Shown here one piece after another: positions 9,305-19,534 of a stretch of DNA of 64,000 nt. The DNA lies in assembly GCF_902833145.1 (NCBI RefSeq), contig NZ_CADFEN010000003.1, positions 496,001 through 560,000 of the forward strand, given 5' to 3'. The notes under the pieces were generated by a model that saw nothing but the letters and a program-made list of their open reading frames with translations, was not told the origin of the DNA and did no database searches. Both the position numbers and the translations under genes were made by a program. Numbering within the stretch: the first letter of the stretch is position 1; the number at the start of each line of letters is the position of its first letter. This DNA comes from Burkholderia sp. BCC0506 (lineage in GTDB: Bacteria; Pseudomonadota; Gammaproteobacteria; Burkholderiales; Burkholderiaceae).

Positions 9305-10276
9305 TCAGACCGCCATCGGTGCGGTCAACGGCTCATGGTGCCGGTAGCCGACGAGCGAGAAATCGGACGGCTCGACCTGCTCCAGCCATTCAGGTGCATA
9401 GACACCCGTCTTCGCGTACTCGGGCACGCGCTCGGCAATCTCGAGCCGCGGGCTTTCGTACGGCTCGCGCGTGAGCTGCTGCTGCAGCATGTCGAGCTGG
9501 TTCTCGTAGATGTGCGCGTCGCCGATGAAGTACGTGAACCAGCGCGGCGTGTAGCCCGTCAGCCGGCCGACGAGCGACAGCAGCGCGGCCCCTTCCGTCA
9601 GGTTGAACGGCGTGCCGAGGCCGACGTCGTTGCTGCGGATGTACAGGCACAGCGAGATCTCGCGCTTCGTCGCGTTCGGCAGGAACTGGTACAGCAGATG
9701 GCACGCGGGCAGCGCGATCTGGTCGAGCACGGCCGGATTCCACGCATGAAACAGGATGCGGCGATCGGACGGGTTCTCCATGATCGTGTCGAGGCACTGG
9801 CGCAGTTGATCGATCGCCTTGTACAGCAGCACCTTCGGCGCGCCGTCCTCGTCGAACCGCGTGACGATCCGGAAGCCGCGACGCGTCGCATCGGCGATCT
9901 GCGCGTCGGCGCTCGCGTCGAGAACCTTGTAGCCCGGCCACTGGCGCCATTGCACGCCGTATACGTCGCCGAGATCGTCGACGCCCTGGCGATACGGGTT
10001 AGCCAGCCACTGCGCGTTCTCGTTCGCGTTCGCATCCCACACCTTGCAGCCGAGCGCACGGAAATCGGCCGCGCTGCGCGACGCGCGCAGGAAGCCGACC
10101 AGCTCGCCGATCGCGGACTTGAACGCGAGCTTCTTGGTCGTCACGGCCGGGAAGCCTTGCTGCAGGTCGAAGCGCAGCATCGCGCCCGGCATGCTGATGG
10201 TGCGGATCCCCGTGCGGTTCTCCTGCCAGGTGCCGGTATCGAGAATGGTACGAACGAGATCGAGATACTGTTTCAT
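9305..10276 (-). CDS. thyA: Thymidylate synthase
   Basis: 323 residues, longer than the 264 of E. coli because of an insert after the DVYGVQWR motif, a form known in betaproteobacteria. Converts dUMP and methylene-tetrahydrofolate to dTMP and dihydrofolate. The active-site Cys lies in [10 protein letters not shown] near residue 192. [18 protein letters not shown] (residues about 21-38) and [13 protein letters not shown] bind phosphate and substrate. The frame extends upstream to 10651, but [12 protein letters not shown] at 10276 is the family start. Its folate partner folA lies 2.6 kb away across the sigma-54 module. Confidence 0.97.
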   Translation of the reverse strand: MKQYLDLVRTILDTGTWQENRTGIRTISMPGAMLRFDLQQGFPAVTTKKLAFKSAIGELVGFLRASRSAADFRALGCKVWDANANENAQWLANPYRQGVDDLGDVYGVQWRQWPGYKVLDASADAQIADATRRGFRIVTRFDEDGAPKVLLYKAIDQLRQCLDTIMENPSDRRILFHAWNPAVLDQIALPACHLLYQFLPNATKREISLCLYIRSNDVGLGTPFNLTEGAALLSLVGRLTGYTPRWFTYFIGDAHIYENQLDMLQQQLTREPYESPRLEIAERVPEYAKTGVYAPEWLEQVEPSDFSLVGYRHHEPLTAPMAV

Positions 10277-10317
10277 GCGGGTTCCTTCGGCCGCGAGGGC
10301 GGCCGTACCCGCCAATT

Positions 10318-11715
10318 TTAGCAAGCGTGCCGCGGCAGCTCCGGCAACGGTGCCGAAAACCCTCCCAGCGTGTCGCCGCGGTCGCGCATGCCGTGCGCGC
10401 ACATCAGCCGGTAGAGCGTGACGCGCGAGACGCCCAGTTCGCGCGCCGCATCCGCAAAACGGCCGCGATGGCGCAGCAGCGCCTGCTCGATCGCCTGCCG
10501 CTCGGCCGCCTCGCGCGCCTCCAGCAACGACACCGGCGCGAGCATCGCATAGTCGTTCAGTTCGAGATCGGCCGCCGTGATCATCCGGCCTTCCGACATC
10601 ACGATCGCGCGGCGCACGCGGTTGATCAGCTCGCGCACGTTGCCCGGCCACGAATAGCCGTACAGCGACGCGACCGCGTCAGGCGAAAAACCGCGCAGGC
10701 GGCGATGCGCATCGCCCTTGAAGCGCTCGAGCATGTGGCGCGCGAGCACCTCGATGTCCTTGCCGCGCGCGCGCAGCGGCGGCTCCTCGATCTTCAGCAC
10801 GCACAGCCGGTGAAACAGGTCCTCGCGAAAGCGCCCTTCGCGCAGCGCCGCTTCCATGTCCACGTGCGTCGCGCAGATCACGCGTACGTCGACCGGCACC
10901 GACACGTGCGCGCCGAGCCGTTCGATCTTGCCTTCCTGCAGAAAGCGCAACAGGCTCGCCTGGCTTTCGAGCGGCAGATCGCCGATCTCGTCGAGAAACA
11001 GCGTGCCGCCGTTGGCCGCCTCGACGCGGCCGATCTTGCGCTGGTTCGCGCCGGTGAACGCGCCGCGTTCATAGCCGAACAGTTCGGCCTGCAGCAGCGT
11101 CGGCGGTATCGCCCCGCAATTGATCGCGATGAACGGCTCGTGCGCGCGCGACGAACGCTCGTGAATCGCGACCGCCGTCAGCTCCTTGCCCGTGCCCGAC
11201 TCGCCGGAGATGAACACCGGCGCGTCGGTCGCCGCGACACGGCGGATCGTCCTGAAGAGCCCGAGCATCGCATCGCAGGTGCCGACCATCTCGCCTTCGC
11301 TGCGCCCGGCGCCGACGGGCGGCGCAACGGGATCGGTCAGTGCGACCATGCCGTGCGCATGGCCGACGGTCTCGACGATTCGTGCCGTTTCGTACGGCAT
11401 CGTCAGGTAGTCGAAGCAATAGTCGCGAATGAGATGGCGCAGCGTCGCGTCCTGCAACTGGCCGCGCCGCGTCGCCGCGATCCAGCCGATGTGGTGGATG
11501 CTCAGGCAGGATTCGAGTTCGCGCAGATCCGACGGCTTGAAGCCCGGCGAGAAATCGAGCAGGCCGGCGGTCGCCACGCCGTGCTGCACGACGCGCCGCA
11601 CGTCGCGCACGGTCTCGGCAAGATCGACGCGCCAGCCGCATTCGTCGAAATGGCCGCGCAACGCGTCGTTCGGTTCGCGCGAATAGTAGATCACGTGCCG
11701 CTGATCGGCTCCCAT
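10318..11715 (-). CDS. Sigma-54 enhancer-binding transcriptional activator (VpsR-like)
   Basis: 465 residues in three parts. Residues 1-125 are an unusual receiver-like domain ([31 protein letters not shown]) that resembles the VpsR-type N-terminus and lacks an obvious canonical phospho-acceptor motif. Residues 140-375 are an AAA+ domain with Walker A GESGTGKE at 171-178, the sigma-54 contact loop GAFTGA at 218-223 and Walker [10 protein letters not shown]. Residues 420-445 are a Fis-type HTH ([19 protein letters not shown]). It should activate RpoN promoters. A candidate target is the exported protein gene transcribed away from it at 12217. VpsR-type activators in other bacteria respond to c-di-GMP; whether this one does is not shown. 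Confidence 0.9.
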   Translation of the reverse strand: MGADQRHVIYYSREPNDALRGHFDECGWRVDLAETVRDVRRVVQHGVATAGLLDFSPGFKPSDLRELESCLSIHHIGWIAATRRGQLQDATLRHLIRDYCFDYLTMPYETARIVETVGHAHGMVALTDPVAPPVGAGRSEGEMVGTCDAMLGLFRTIRRVAATDAPVFISGESGTGKELTAVAIHERSSRAHEPFIAINCGAIPPTLLQAELFGYERGAFTGANQRKIGRVEAANGGTLFLDEIGDLPLESQASLLRFLQEGKIERLGAHVSVPVDVRVICATHVDMEAALREGRFREDLFHRLCVLKIEEPPLRARGKDIEVLARHMLERFKGDAHRRLRGFSPDAVASLYGYSWPGNVRELINRVRRAIVMSEGRMITAADLELNDYAMLAPVSLLEAREAAERQAIEQALLRHRGRFADAARELGVSRVTLYRLMCAHGMRDRGDTLGGFSAPLPELPRHAC

Positions 11716-12171
11716 ATGCTCACCCCGTTCATCAACCGTCTAACGATTGCCGCACGCGTCAGGTCACGTGCAAAAGGATCGAATCGGGTCAGCCCAAGGT
11801 GGCTCGATTCGCCATGCCGATGCGCGGCAACGACATGGCCTCGCATGATGGCGCTTATCTCGCGTCCAGTTTTTTTGATCAACACAGCTTGGTTATAGGC
11901 ACCGAATACGACAAACCCGTTTCAGTGCCGATGGCGATGCGGCCGAATCGCTCAGGAGGTCGATGCACATCAATCCTCTGCACATAGCACATGCGCAGCA
12001 AAGGGTTTCGTCATCAACACACGCGCCGATTTTCATCCTTGAAGCGTATCGGTTGAATCAGCAGTATTCCCGAGCCCCCTCGTTTCACGCCTGAAACATT
12101 TTCGAGCGTTTTCGCTCACTATTCGCAACGCTCGAGCACGAATCGCAATGGCGTCAACGGTCCCGGTACGG
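11716..12171. other. Long intergenic region upstream of the sigma-54 promoter
   Basis: About 450 bp with no convincing gene, and more AT-rich than its surroundings. It separates the activator gene from the rightward exported-protein gene. It holds a TTTTTTT run at 11870-11876, a half site GTTTCA at 11919-11924, the full dyad at 12082-12097, and short GAGCG/CGCTC inverted repeats around 12103-12135. The size and composition suit an enhancer region. Confidence 0.6.
12082..12097. promoter_or_regulatory. Candidate enhancer dyad GTTTCA-N4-TGAAAC
   Basis: Perfect 6-bp inverted repeat GTTTCACGCCTGAAAC about 76 bp upstream of the -24 element at 12173. Fis-type HTH activators commonly bind such dyads 70-200 bp upstream of sigma-54 promoters. 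Assignment to the adjacent activator is inferred from position; a half copy lies at 11919. Confidence 0.5.
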
Positions 12172-12187
12172 TGGCATGCATTTCGCT
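12172..12187 (+). promoter_or_regulatory. Sigma-54 (-24/-12) promoter
   Basis: TGGCATGCATTTCGCT: GG at 12173-12174 and GC at 12185-12186 are exactly 10 bases apart, as RpoN requires. The match to TGGCAYG-N4-TTGCW has one mismatch (TCGC for TTGC). The predicted RNA start is near 12198, giving a leader of about 20 bases with GGAGG at 12204-12208 before the ATG at 12217. Confidence 0.7.
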
Positions 12188-12216
12188 GAATACGGAAACG
12201 ATCGGAGGCATTCACC

Positions 12217-12540
12217 ATGCGAAAACATCGTTTACTTTCTTTCGCGTCGATGATGCTTGTGCTCTCGGCCGCCGGCCCGCCCGCACCGGCATGCGCGGAC
12301 GAAGACATGCGGTCGGAGCGCGCCATGCTGCTTGCCGCCGATGCGCCAAGCATGCAGCACGGCAACGGGCTCGGCATCGTCACCGTGTCGGCACCGCAAC
12401 CACTATCGGCCGGCAAAGCCTCCGTGACGCTGTGGGACGAGATCCCGCCGCCCCACCTGCCGATGCCGCTCCCGGCGCCGCAACCGGCCGAGATGCGGCA
12501 TGCGCCGGCGCGCAGCGCGCAAGCCGATACGCACCCGTGA
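12217..12540 (+). CDS. Small exported Pro/Ala-rich protein under sigma-54 promoter
   Basis: 107 residues. N-terminal signal (MRKHRLLSFASMMLVLSAAG) with a probable cut in PACADED near residue 28. The mature protein has no Cys and no known domain; the last 35 residues are Pro-rich (PPPHLPMPLPAPQPAE). GGAGG lies 8 bases before the ATG. Transcribed away from the sigma-54 activator gene. Function unknown. Export plus RpoN control suggests a surface or periplasmic accessory, but this is inference. Confidence 0.65.
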   Translation: MRKHRLLSFASMMLVLSAAGPPAPACADEDMRSERAMLLAADAPSMQHGNGLGIVTVSAPQPLSAGKASVTLWDEIPPPHLPMPLPAPQPAEMRHAPARSAQADTHP

Positions 12541-12619
12541 GCCTCATTCGCTCCGATCAATCAGGATTGCATATTGAAATGACGATCCGGTCGAACGGGA
12601 TGCCATCGATCGGAACCGG

Positions 12620-12637
12620 TATCGCCGATCGGCGATA
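12620..12637. repeat. 18-bp perfect palindrome
   Basis: TATCGCCGATCGGCGATA, symmetric without a loop, in the gap between the exported protein gene and folA. It could be an operator for folA (216 bp upstream) or part of the 3' region of the preceding gene. No known regulator consensus recognised. Confidence 0.4.
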
Positions 12638-12649
12638 CAACGGGTTTTG

Positions 12650-12680
12650 GTGCTCCGTCCCCCGGCGGGCACTCTTTTTA
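12650..12680 (+). terminator. Possible intrinsic terminator before folA
   Basis: An imperfect GC stem (GTGC...GCAC closing pairs, with CC/GG inner pairs) followed by TCTTTTTA. Placed 110 bp after the exported-protein gene it could end that transcript. The stem has mismatches, so this is a moderate call. Confidence 0.4.
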
Positions 12681-12835
12681 TTCGGACGCTCGTCGCGACG
12701 CGGAGGCATCACGCGTCGCGGCGCACGGCGCACCGCACGAGCAGTGCCGGCGCGCATGTGAGCCCGGGGCATCCGGTGCGCGCCGCCGTTCCGGTAAAAT
12801 CGGCCCCATTCCGTTTTCCTTCCTCCCCCACCTTC

Positions 12836-13336
12836 ATGACGACGTTGACCCTGATCGTCGCGCGTGCCCGCAACGGCATCATCGGCCGCGACAACCAGTT
12901 GCCCTGGAAACTTCCCGAGGATCTCGCGTTCTTCAAGCGCACGACGATGGGCGCGCCGATCGTGATGGGCCGCAAGACCCACGAGTCGATCGGCCGGCCT
13001 CTGCCGGGGCGCCGCAATATCGTCGTCACGCGCGACGCCACGCGACGTTTCGAAGGCTGTGACACCGTCACGTCGCTCGCCGACGCGCTGGCGCTCGCCG
13101 CGCGCGACGGCGTGCCGGAGGCATTCCTGCTCGGCGGTGCGCAACTCTATGCGGAAGGCCTGACGCTCGCCGACAAGCTGATCGTCACCGAGATCGACGC
13201 CGACTTCGAGGGCGACGCGTCGTTTCCGGCGCCCGACGCCGCGCACTGGCAGGAAATCTCGCGCGACGCGCATCAGGCTGCCGCGCCGAACACGTTCGGC
13301 TATGCGTTCGTCGTCTACACGCGCAAGCGCGGCTGA
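12836..13336 (+). CDS. folA: Dihydrofolate reductase
   Basis: 166 residues, the usual size. Reduces dihydrofolate to tetrahydrofolate with NADPH and so recycles the product of ThyA. Visible motifs: [29 protein letters not shown] with the catalytic acidic residue near 29, [18 protein letters not shown] for NADPH, and FLLGGAQLY near residue 100. The frame is open from 12647 but [11 protein letters not shown] is the family start. A terminator follows directly. Confidence 0.97.
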   Translation: MTTLTLIVARARNGIIGRDNQLPWKLPEDLAFFKRTTMGAPIVMGRKTHESIGRPLPGRRNIVVTRDATRRFEGCDTVTSLADALALAARDGVPEAFLLGGAQLYAEGLTLADKLIVTEIDADFEGDASFPAPDAAHWQEISRDAHQAAAPNTFGYAFVVYTRKRG

Positions 13337-13360
13337 CGGCTTGCGCGCGCGATGAAAAAA

Positions 13361-13390
13361 GCCCGACCGGTTTGCGCCGGTCGGGCTTTT
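13361..13390. terminator. Intrinsic terminator between folA and pmbA
   Basis: Stem GCCCGACCGG with complement, loop TTTGCG, AAAAAA on the left and TTTTT on the right; serves both convergent genes. The stem core is identical to the one at 9231. Confidence 0.9.
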
Positions 13391-13421
13391 TCGTTTCCTG
13401 GCGGCCTGCGCCGCGCATGGC

Positions 13422-14792
13422 TTACTGCCCTGCGATCGTCATCTGCTCGATCAGCACCGAGCCGGTTTCCTTCGTGCCGCGCACGATCGAATCCGCACCG
13501 ATCGCAACGATATGGCGGAACATCTCCTGCAGCGTGCTGGCGACGGTGATTTCCTCGACCGGATACTGGATCACGCCGTTCTCCACCCAGAAGCCAGCCG
13601 CGCCGCGCGAATAGTCGCCCGTCACGTAGTTCACGCCCTGCCCCATCAGCTCGGTCAGCAGCAGGCCCGTGCCGAGCTTCTTCAGCATCGCGTCGAAGTC
13701 GTCGCCCGGCTGCGTGTTCGAGCTGCGCAGCGCGAGGTTGTGCGAGCCGCCCGCGTTGCCGGTGGTTTGCGTGCCGAGCTTGCGTGCCGAATAGGTCGAC
13801 AGGAAATAGCCTTCGACGACGCCGTCCTTCACGACGCTGCGCGCGCGCGTGCGCACGCCTTCCTCGTCGAACGGCGCGCTGCCCATCGCGCGCGGCACGT
13901 GCGGATCCTCGACCACCTGGACGTGCGGCGCGAACACCGGCTTGCCGAGACTGTCGACGAGAAACGACGTCTTGCGATACAGCGCGCCGCCGCTCACCGC
14001 CTGCACGAATGCGCCGAGCAGGCCGGCCGCGAGCGGCGCCTCGAACAGCACGGGCACCTTGCGCGTGTCGAGACGGCGCGCGCCCATTCGCGCGAGCGCG
14101 CGTTCGGCCGCGTAACGGCCCACCGCTTCCGGCGCGGCGAGATCGATCGCGCTGCGCTTCGACGAATACCAGTCGTCGCGCTGCATGTGACGGCCGCTGC
14201 CCGCGATCGGCGCGCACGCGATGTAGTGGCGCGAGTACGGATAGCCGGCGAGGAAGCCGCGCGATGTCGCGAGCACGAACTGCGAGTGCTGCGCCGACAC
14301 GCTTGCGCCTTCCGAATTGCGGATCTGCGGGCTGACCGCGAACGCGGCGTCTTCCGCGCGGCGGGCGAACTCGACGGCCTCGTCGGCGCTCAGCGCCCAC
14401 GGGTGGTACAGATCGAGGTCGCGCGGGTCGGTTTCGAGCAGCTCGGCCTCGGCGAGGCCGGCCGCCTCGTCCTCGGCGGTGAAGCGCGCGATGTTGTAGG
14501 CGGCGGCGACGGTATCCTTGATCGCGGCCGGCGAGAAATCCGACGTGCTCGCGTTGCCGCGCTTCTTGCCGATGAACACGGTCACGCCGACCATCTTGTC
14601 GCGGTTGTGCTCGATCGTTTCCACTTCGCCGCGGCGCACCGACACCGACAGGCCGTCGCCCTCGGAGATTTCGGTCGCGGCGTCCGTCGCGCCGAGCGCC
14701 TTCGCATGGCGAAGGATGTCCGATGCGATTTCCTTGAGCTGGTCCTGCGTGTGCGGGAAATAGCGCGCTTGTACGTCGAGATTGGCTGCCAT
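13422..14792 (-). CDS. pmbA: TldE/PmbA-family metalloprotease subunit
   Basis: 456 residues. The PmbA/TldE family works with TldD in peptide maturation and degradation (microcin B17 processing, CcdA turnover in E. coli). Typical features are the early region [20 protein letters not shown], the [16 protein letters not shown] strand region near residue 55, and the C-terminal [27 protein letters not shown] signature. TldE subunits lack the zinc HExxxH that TldD carries, and none is seen here. tldD is not in the window. Confidence 0.93.
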   Translation of the reverse strand: MAANLDVQARYFPHTQDQLKEIASDILRHAKALGATDAATEISEGDGLSVSVRRGEVETIEHNRDKMVGVTVFIGKKRGNASTSDFSPAAIKDTVAAAYNIARFTAEDEAAGLAEAELLETDPRDLDLYHPWALSADEAVEFARRAEDAAFAVSPQIRNSEGASVSAQHSQFVLATSRGFLAGYPYSRHYIACAPIAGSGRHMQRDDWYSSKRSAIDLAAPEAVGRYAAERALARMGARRLDTRKVPVLFEAPLAAGLLGAFVQAVSGGALYRKTSFLVDSLGKPVFAPHVQVVEDPHVPRAMGSAPFDEEGVRTRARSVVKDGVVEGYFLSTYSARKLGTQTTGNAGGSHNLALRSSNTQPGDDFDAMLKKLGTGLLLTELMGQGVNYVTGDYSRGAAGFWVENGVIQYPVEEITVASTLQEMFRHIVAIGADSIVRGTKETGSVLIEQMTIAGQ

Positions 14793-14919
14793 CGTCTTGG
14801 TATCCGGTGGCGGGCGGGCGCCCGCATGGTCAAAATGTTGCGTATCCCGCGATCATAGCAAGGTCCGGGGCCGGACACAGACAAGCTTGGGGTGTCCGCG
14901 CCGCGATACAATGCGGCCC

Positions 14920-15522
14920 ATGACACGCAAAACCCGAATCCAGCCGATCGAACCTGCCGTCGAGGACGACGACAATGGCTACGATCGCCCCAGCAAATCC
15001 CAGTTGAAGCGCGAAATGCACGCGCTGCAGGAACTCGGCCAGGCGCTCGTCGACCTGCCGAAGGACGCGCTCAAGCGCATGCCGATGCCGGAAGACCTCG
15101 CGGACGCGGTGCGCGAGGCGCGCCGGATCACCGATCACGAAGGCAAGCGCCGCCAGCTCCAGTACGTCGGCCGCGTGATGCGCTCGCTGACCGACGAAGA
15201 AACGGCCGCGCTGCGCACCGCGCTCGACGCGCAACGCGGCGTGAACAAGGCCGCGACGGCCCGCCTGCACTGGATCGAGCGCACGCGCGAACAGTTGCTC
15301 GCGAGCGACGACGCGCTGACCGAATTCCTGCGCCAGCACCCCGACGCCGACATCCAGGAAGGCCGCACGCTGATCCGCAACGCACGCAAGGAAGCGCAGC
15401 AAGGCAAGCCGCCGCGCTATTTCCGCGAGCTGTTCCAGTGGATCAAGGCGGCGGGCGGCGCGTCCGACAGCGACGACGAAGCGGCCGACGATGCCGGAGA
15501 CGACCATGACGACGAAGCGTAA
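14920..15522 (+). CDS. yjgA: Ribosome-associated protein DarP (DUF615, YjgA)
   Basis: 200 residues, the DUF615 family. DarP assists late 50S subunit assembly. Family features: [19 protein letters not shown] near residue 22, [25 protein letters not shown], and [12 protein letters not shown]. The tail is acidic ([10 protein letters not shown]). A start 9 bases upstream at 14911 is possible. Transcribed away from pmbA, with the mog gene following and overlapping by 17 bases. Confidence 0.92.
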   Translation: MTRKTRIQPIEPAVEDDDNGYDRPSKSQLKREMHALQELGQALVDLPKDALKRMPMPEDLADAVREARRITDHEGKRRQLQYVGRVMRSLTDEETAALRTALDAQRGVNKAATARLHWIERTREQLLASDDALTEFLRQHPDADIQEGRTLIRNARKEAQQGKPPRYFRELFQWIKAAGGASDSDDEAADDAGDDHDDEA

Positions 15523-16114
15523 CCACCCGGACGAGCTCCTGGTCGGCCTCGTGTCGATCAGCGACCGCGCGAGCACGGGGGTCTACGAGGACAAGGGCAT
15601 TCCGGCGCTGCAGGAATGGCTTGCCGGCGCGCTGGTTTCGCCGTGGCGCGCGCAAACGCGCCTGATCCAGGACGACGCGCCGACGATCTCGGCCACGCTG
15701 ACCGAGCTCGTCGACGTCGCCGGCTGCGACCTCGTGCTGACGACGGGCGGCACCGGCCCCGCACGCCGCGACGTGACGCCGGAAGCCACGCTGGCCGTGG
15801 CGACGAAGGAAATGCCGGGATTCGGCGAACAGATGCGGCAGATCAGCCTGAATTTCGTGCCGACCGCGATCCTGTCGCGGCAAGTCGCGGTGATCCGCGA
15901 AACGGCCGACCATGCGGCGCTGATCATCAACCTGCCCGGCCAGCCGAAGTCGATCCGGGAAACGCTGGAAGGGCTGCGCGACGCCGACGGCAAGTCGACC
16001 GTGCCCGGCATCTTCGCGGCGGTGCCCTACTGCATCGACCTGATCGGCGGCCCGTATATCGAGACCGACGCCGCGGTGGTCGCGGCGTTCCGGCCGAAAA
16101 GCGCGCGGCGCTGA
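15506..16114 (+). CDS. mog: Molybdopterin adenylyltransferase
   Basis: 202 residues from the chosen start. Adenylates molybdopterin before molybdate insertion. MoCF/MogA features: [23 protein letters not shown] at the start, the [17 protein letters not shown] loop near residue 80, and [16 protein letters not shown] near 140. GGAG at 15496-15499 sits 6 bases before ATG 15506 and favours it over the upstream ATG at 15491. Overlaps the end of yjgA, so the two are translationally coupled. The molybdenum cofactor is needed by the formate dehydrogenase at the right end of the window. Confidence 0.92.
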   Translation: MTTKRNHPDELLVGLVSISDRASTGVYEDKGIPALQEWLAGALVSPWRAQTRLIQDDAPTISATLTELVDVAGCDLVLTTGGTGPARRDVTPEATLAVATKEMPGFGEQMRQISLNFVPTAILSRQVAVIRETADHAALIINLPGQPKSIRETLEGLRDADGKSTVPGIFAAVPYCIDLIGGPYIETDAAVVAAFRPKSARR

Positions 16115-16150
16115 ACGCGTTTGCCGGGCGCTGCGCGCGTGCCGGCCCGC

Positions 16151-16774
<624 letters not shown>

Positions 16775-16896
16775 TCATCCTGGAAAATGGCGGAGCGGGC
16801 ATCGCCGATGCGGCACCGCCCGGGCGGCGGCATCGCATCAGCGGGGCCGGTCCGCAAGAACATATAATTCTCGCATAGAACCCTTTGGCGCCTTCG

Positions 16897-18156
16897 ATGT
16901 CACCCTTTTCGTTCACCCTGCTGTTCGCGTTCGCCGTCCTCGCGATGGTCGTCACCAAGCTGTGGCTCGCGTCGCGGCAGATCCGCTTCGTCGCCGCGCA
17001 CCGCAACGGCGTGCCCGCGCAATTCAGCGCCACCATCCCGCTGACCGCCCACCAGCGCGCGGCCGACTACACGGTCGAGCGCACCCGGCTCACGATGCTC
17101 GAGATCGTCGTCAGCGCGGCCGTGCTGGTCGGCCTCACGCTGCTCGGCGGCGTCGGCGCGCTCGACACGCTGCTAACCGGCTGGCTCGGCCGCGGCTACG
17201 GGCAGCAGGTCGCCCTCGTCGCCGCGGTGCTCGTGATCACCAGCGTGATCGACGTGCCGTTCGAGTATTACCGCCAGTTCGGCATCGAGCAGCGCTTCGG
17301 CTTCAACCGGATGACCAAGCGCCTGTTCTTCACCGACATGCTGAAAAATGCGCTGCTCGGCGCCGCGCTCGGCCTGCCGCTGCTGTTCGTCGTGCTGTGG
17401 CTGATGACCCAGGCCGGCAGCCTGTGGTGGCTGTGGACCTGGATCGTGTGGGTCGCGTTCCAGATGCTCGTGCTGCTCATCTACCCGACGTTCATCGCGC
17501 CGCTCTTCAACAAGTTCGAGCCGCTGAAGGACGACGCGCTGCGCGCGCGCATCGAGTCATTGATGAAGCGCTGCGGCTTCGCGGCGAAGGGCCTGTTCGT
17601 GATGGACGGCAGCCGCCGCTCCGCGCACGGCAACGCGTACTTCACGGGCTTCGGCGCATCGAAGCGGATCGTCTTCTTCGACACGCTGCTCGCGCGCCTG
17701 TCCGGCCAGGAGATCGAAGCCGTGCTCGCGCACGAACTCGGCCATTTCAAGCGCCGCCACGTGATGAAGCGGATGCTCGTGTCGTTCGTGCTGAGCGTCG
17801 TGCTGCTCGCGCTGCTCGGCTGGCTCGCGCAACGCACGTGGTTCTATACGGGGCTCGGCGTCACGCCGTCGCTCGACTCGAGCAACGCGGGCGCCGCGCT
17901 CGTCCTGTTCTTCCTTGCGATCCCGGTCTTCCTGTTCTTCGCGACGCCGTTCAGCAGCCTCACGTCGCGCAAGCACGAATTCGAGGCCGACGCGTTCGCG
18001 GCCAGCCAGACCGACGCGCAGGATCTCGTCAGCGCGCTCGTGAAACTCTACGAGGACAACGCGTCGACGCTGACGCCCGACCCCGTCTACACGGCCTTCT
18101 ACTACTCGCATCCGCCCGCGTCGCAGCGGATCGACCGCCTGCTGCAGCACGCATGA
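16897..18156 (+). CDS. M48-family membrane metalloprotease (Ste24/HtpX-like)
   Basis: 419 residues. The zinc motif HELGH is at residues 279-283, with the third ligand Glu in [12 protein letters not shown] near 365. Several hydrophobic segments lie in the first 230 residues and on both sides of HELGH. The size and layout match Ste24p-type CAAX prenyl protease homologues rather than short HtpX. Likely a membrane quality-control protease. Start 16897 is chosen over 16885 because the conserved reading begins with [12 protein letters not shown]. Its stop overlaps the rsgA start (ATGA). Confidence 0.92.
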   Translation: MSPFSFTLLFAFAVLAMVVTKLWLASRQIRFVAAHRNGVPAQFSATIPLTAHQRAADYTVERTRLTMLEIVVSAAVLVGLTLLGGVGALDTLLTGWLGRGYGQQVALVAAVLVITSVIDVPFEYYRQFGIEQRFGFNRMTKRLFFTDMLKNALLGAALGLPLLFVVLWLMTQAGSLWWLWTWIVWVAFQMLVLLIYPTFIAPLFNKFEPLKDDALRARIESLMKRCGFAAKGLFVMDGSRRSAHGNAYFTGFGASKRIVFFDTLLARLSGQEIEAVLAHELGHFKRRHVMKRMLVSFVLSVVLLALLGWLAQRTWFYTGLGVTPSLDSSNAGAALVLFFLAIPVFLFFATPFSSLTSRKHEFEADAFAASQTDAQDLVSALVKLYEDNASTLTPDPVYTAFYYSHPPASQRIDRLLQHA

Positions 18157-19094
18157 GCCGGCCGACCTCCCGCAAGCCGGCCCCGCGCGCGTCCGGCGCG
18201 CAACGGGCCGAAGGCCGCGTGATCGCGGCGCACGGCCGCCACTACATCGTCGCACCCGACGACGGCGGCCCGATGCTGCAATGCTTTCCGCGCGGCAAGA
18301 AGAGCGACATCGCGGTCGGCGACCGCGTCTCGTACGAACTCGCGTCGGCCGACCAGGGCGTGATCGTGGAGATCGGCGAGCGGCGCAACCTGCTGTATCG
18401 CTCCGACCAGTTCAAGTCGAAGCTGTTCGCGGCGAACCTCGACCAGTTGCTGATCGTGCTCGCGACCGAACCCTATTTCAGCGAGGACCTGCTCGGCCGC
18501 GCGCTGATCGCCGCCGAAGCGAACGAGCTGAAGCCGCTCGTCGTGCTGAACAAGATCGACGTCGAGGCCGCGCTGCCGGTCGCACGCGAGCGCCTCGCGC
18601 CGTACCGCGCACTCGGCTACGACGTGCTCGAGCTGTCGGTGAAAGGCGCGCCGGACGACGCGCGCGCGCAGTTGATGCCGTACCTCGCCGGGCATTCGAC
18701 GATCCTCCTCGGCCAGTCCGGGATGGGCAAGTCGACGCTCGTGAACCTGCTCGTGCCCGACGCGGAAGCCGCGACCCGCGAGATTTCGGCCGCGCTCAAC
18801 AGCGGCCGTCACACGACGACGTTCACGCGCCTGTACCCGCTGGAAGGCGGCGGTGCGCTGATCGATTCGCCGGGCTTCCAGGAATTCGGCCTCTACCACC
18901 TGACCGAAGGCCGCCTCGAGCGCGCGTTTCCGGAATTCCGGCCGCTGCTCGCGGACTGCCGTTTCTATAATTGCCATCATCTGCACGAGCCCGGCTGCGC
19001 GATCCTCGAAGCCGTCGCCGACGGCCGCATCGCGCCGTCGCGGCACGCGCTCTACGCGCAGCTCGTGCACGAGGCGAGCCAGATCGTACGCTGA
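18153..19094 (+). CDS. rsgA: Small-ribosomal-subunit biogenesis GTPase RsgA
   Basis: 313 residues. A circularly permuted GTPase that tests 30S maturation. An OB-fold occupies residues 20-85; G4 motif NKID precedes the P-loop GQSGMGKST (near 187-195), the permuted order typical of the family; G3 is DSPGFQEF. The C-terminal zinc site is C-x4-C-H-x-x-H-x4-C ([14 protein letters not shown]). ATGA overlap with the protease gene shows coupling. Confidence 0.96.
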   Translation: MSRPTSRKPAPRASGAQRAEGRVIAAHGRHYIVAPDDGGPMLQCFPRGKKSDIAVGDRVSYELASADQGVIVEIGERRNLLYRSDQFKSKLFAANLDQLLIVLATEPYFSEDLLGRALIAAEANELKPLVVLNKIDVEAALPVARERLAPYRALGYDVLELSVKGAPDDARAQLMPYLAGHSTILLGQSGMGKSTLVNLLVPDAEAATREISAALNSGRHTTTFTRLYPLEGGGALIDSPGFQEFGLYHLTEGRLERAFPEFRPLLADCRFYNCHHLHEPGCAILEAVADGRIAPSRHALYAQLVHEASQIVR

Positions 19095-19152
19095 TCGCGC
19101 CACGCGCGACGGCCTGCCGGCGCCAGGCCGGCCCTCATCGACAGGAGCCGCG

Positions 19153-19470
19153 ATGCGTTTCAAGGCACCCGACCTCGCGACCGCGCAGCATTGGGCCAAC
19201 GTGCTCCAGGTGGCCGGCATCGGTTGCGAGCTACACAACTGCTACGCGACCGGCGCGCTCGGCGGCCTGCCCGCCGATGCATGTACGCCCGAGCTGTGGC
19301 TCGACGACGAACGCGACGACGCGCTCGCCCGCCGGCTGCTCGATGCCGCGTCGCACGGCCCGTCGGCCGGCGCGGCACCCTGGCGCTGCCGGCAGTGCGG
19401 CGAAGCGCTCGAAGCGCAATTCACCGCGTGCTGGCAATGCGGCGCCGTGCGCGATCCCCGCGACGACTGA
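19153..19470 (+). CDS. Small DUF2007-like protein with C-terminal zinc ribbon
   Basis: 105 residues. Residues 1-65 resemble the DUF2007 (putative signal-transducing) domain: DLATAQHWANVLQVAGIGCELHN, then ELWLDDERDDALARRLL. Residues 76-98 form a zinc ribbon with two CxxC pairs (CRQCG and CWQCG). AGGAG lies 7 bases before the ATG. It follows rsgA by 58 bp, probably the same transcript. Binding partner unknown. Confidence 0.82.
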   Translation: MRFKAPDLATAQHWANVLQVAGIGCELHNCYATGALGGLPADACTPELWLDDERDDALARRLLDAASHGPSAGAAPWRCRQCGEALEAQFTACWQCGAVRDPRDD

Positions 19471-19482
19471 CCGCACAGCAAA

Positions 19483-19507
19483 AAAGGCCGGCATCCAGCC
19501 GGCCTTT
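19483..19507. terminator. Intrinsic terminator between convergent genes
   Basis: Perfect 10-bp stem AAAGGCCGGC, loop ATCCA, then complement ending CCTTTGCTTT; AAAAAA on the other side. Serves the rsgA transcript and probably the leftward CobD/CbiB-like gene. Confidence 0.8.
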
Positions 19508-19534
19508 GCTTTCATCGGGTCCTGCGCTACCCCG

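Noticed and set aside
11799-11987. 62-residue frame in the sigma-54 enhancer region
   Set aside because: No ribosome site, no recognisable motif, and it overlaps the area explained by regulatory sites.
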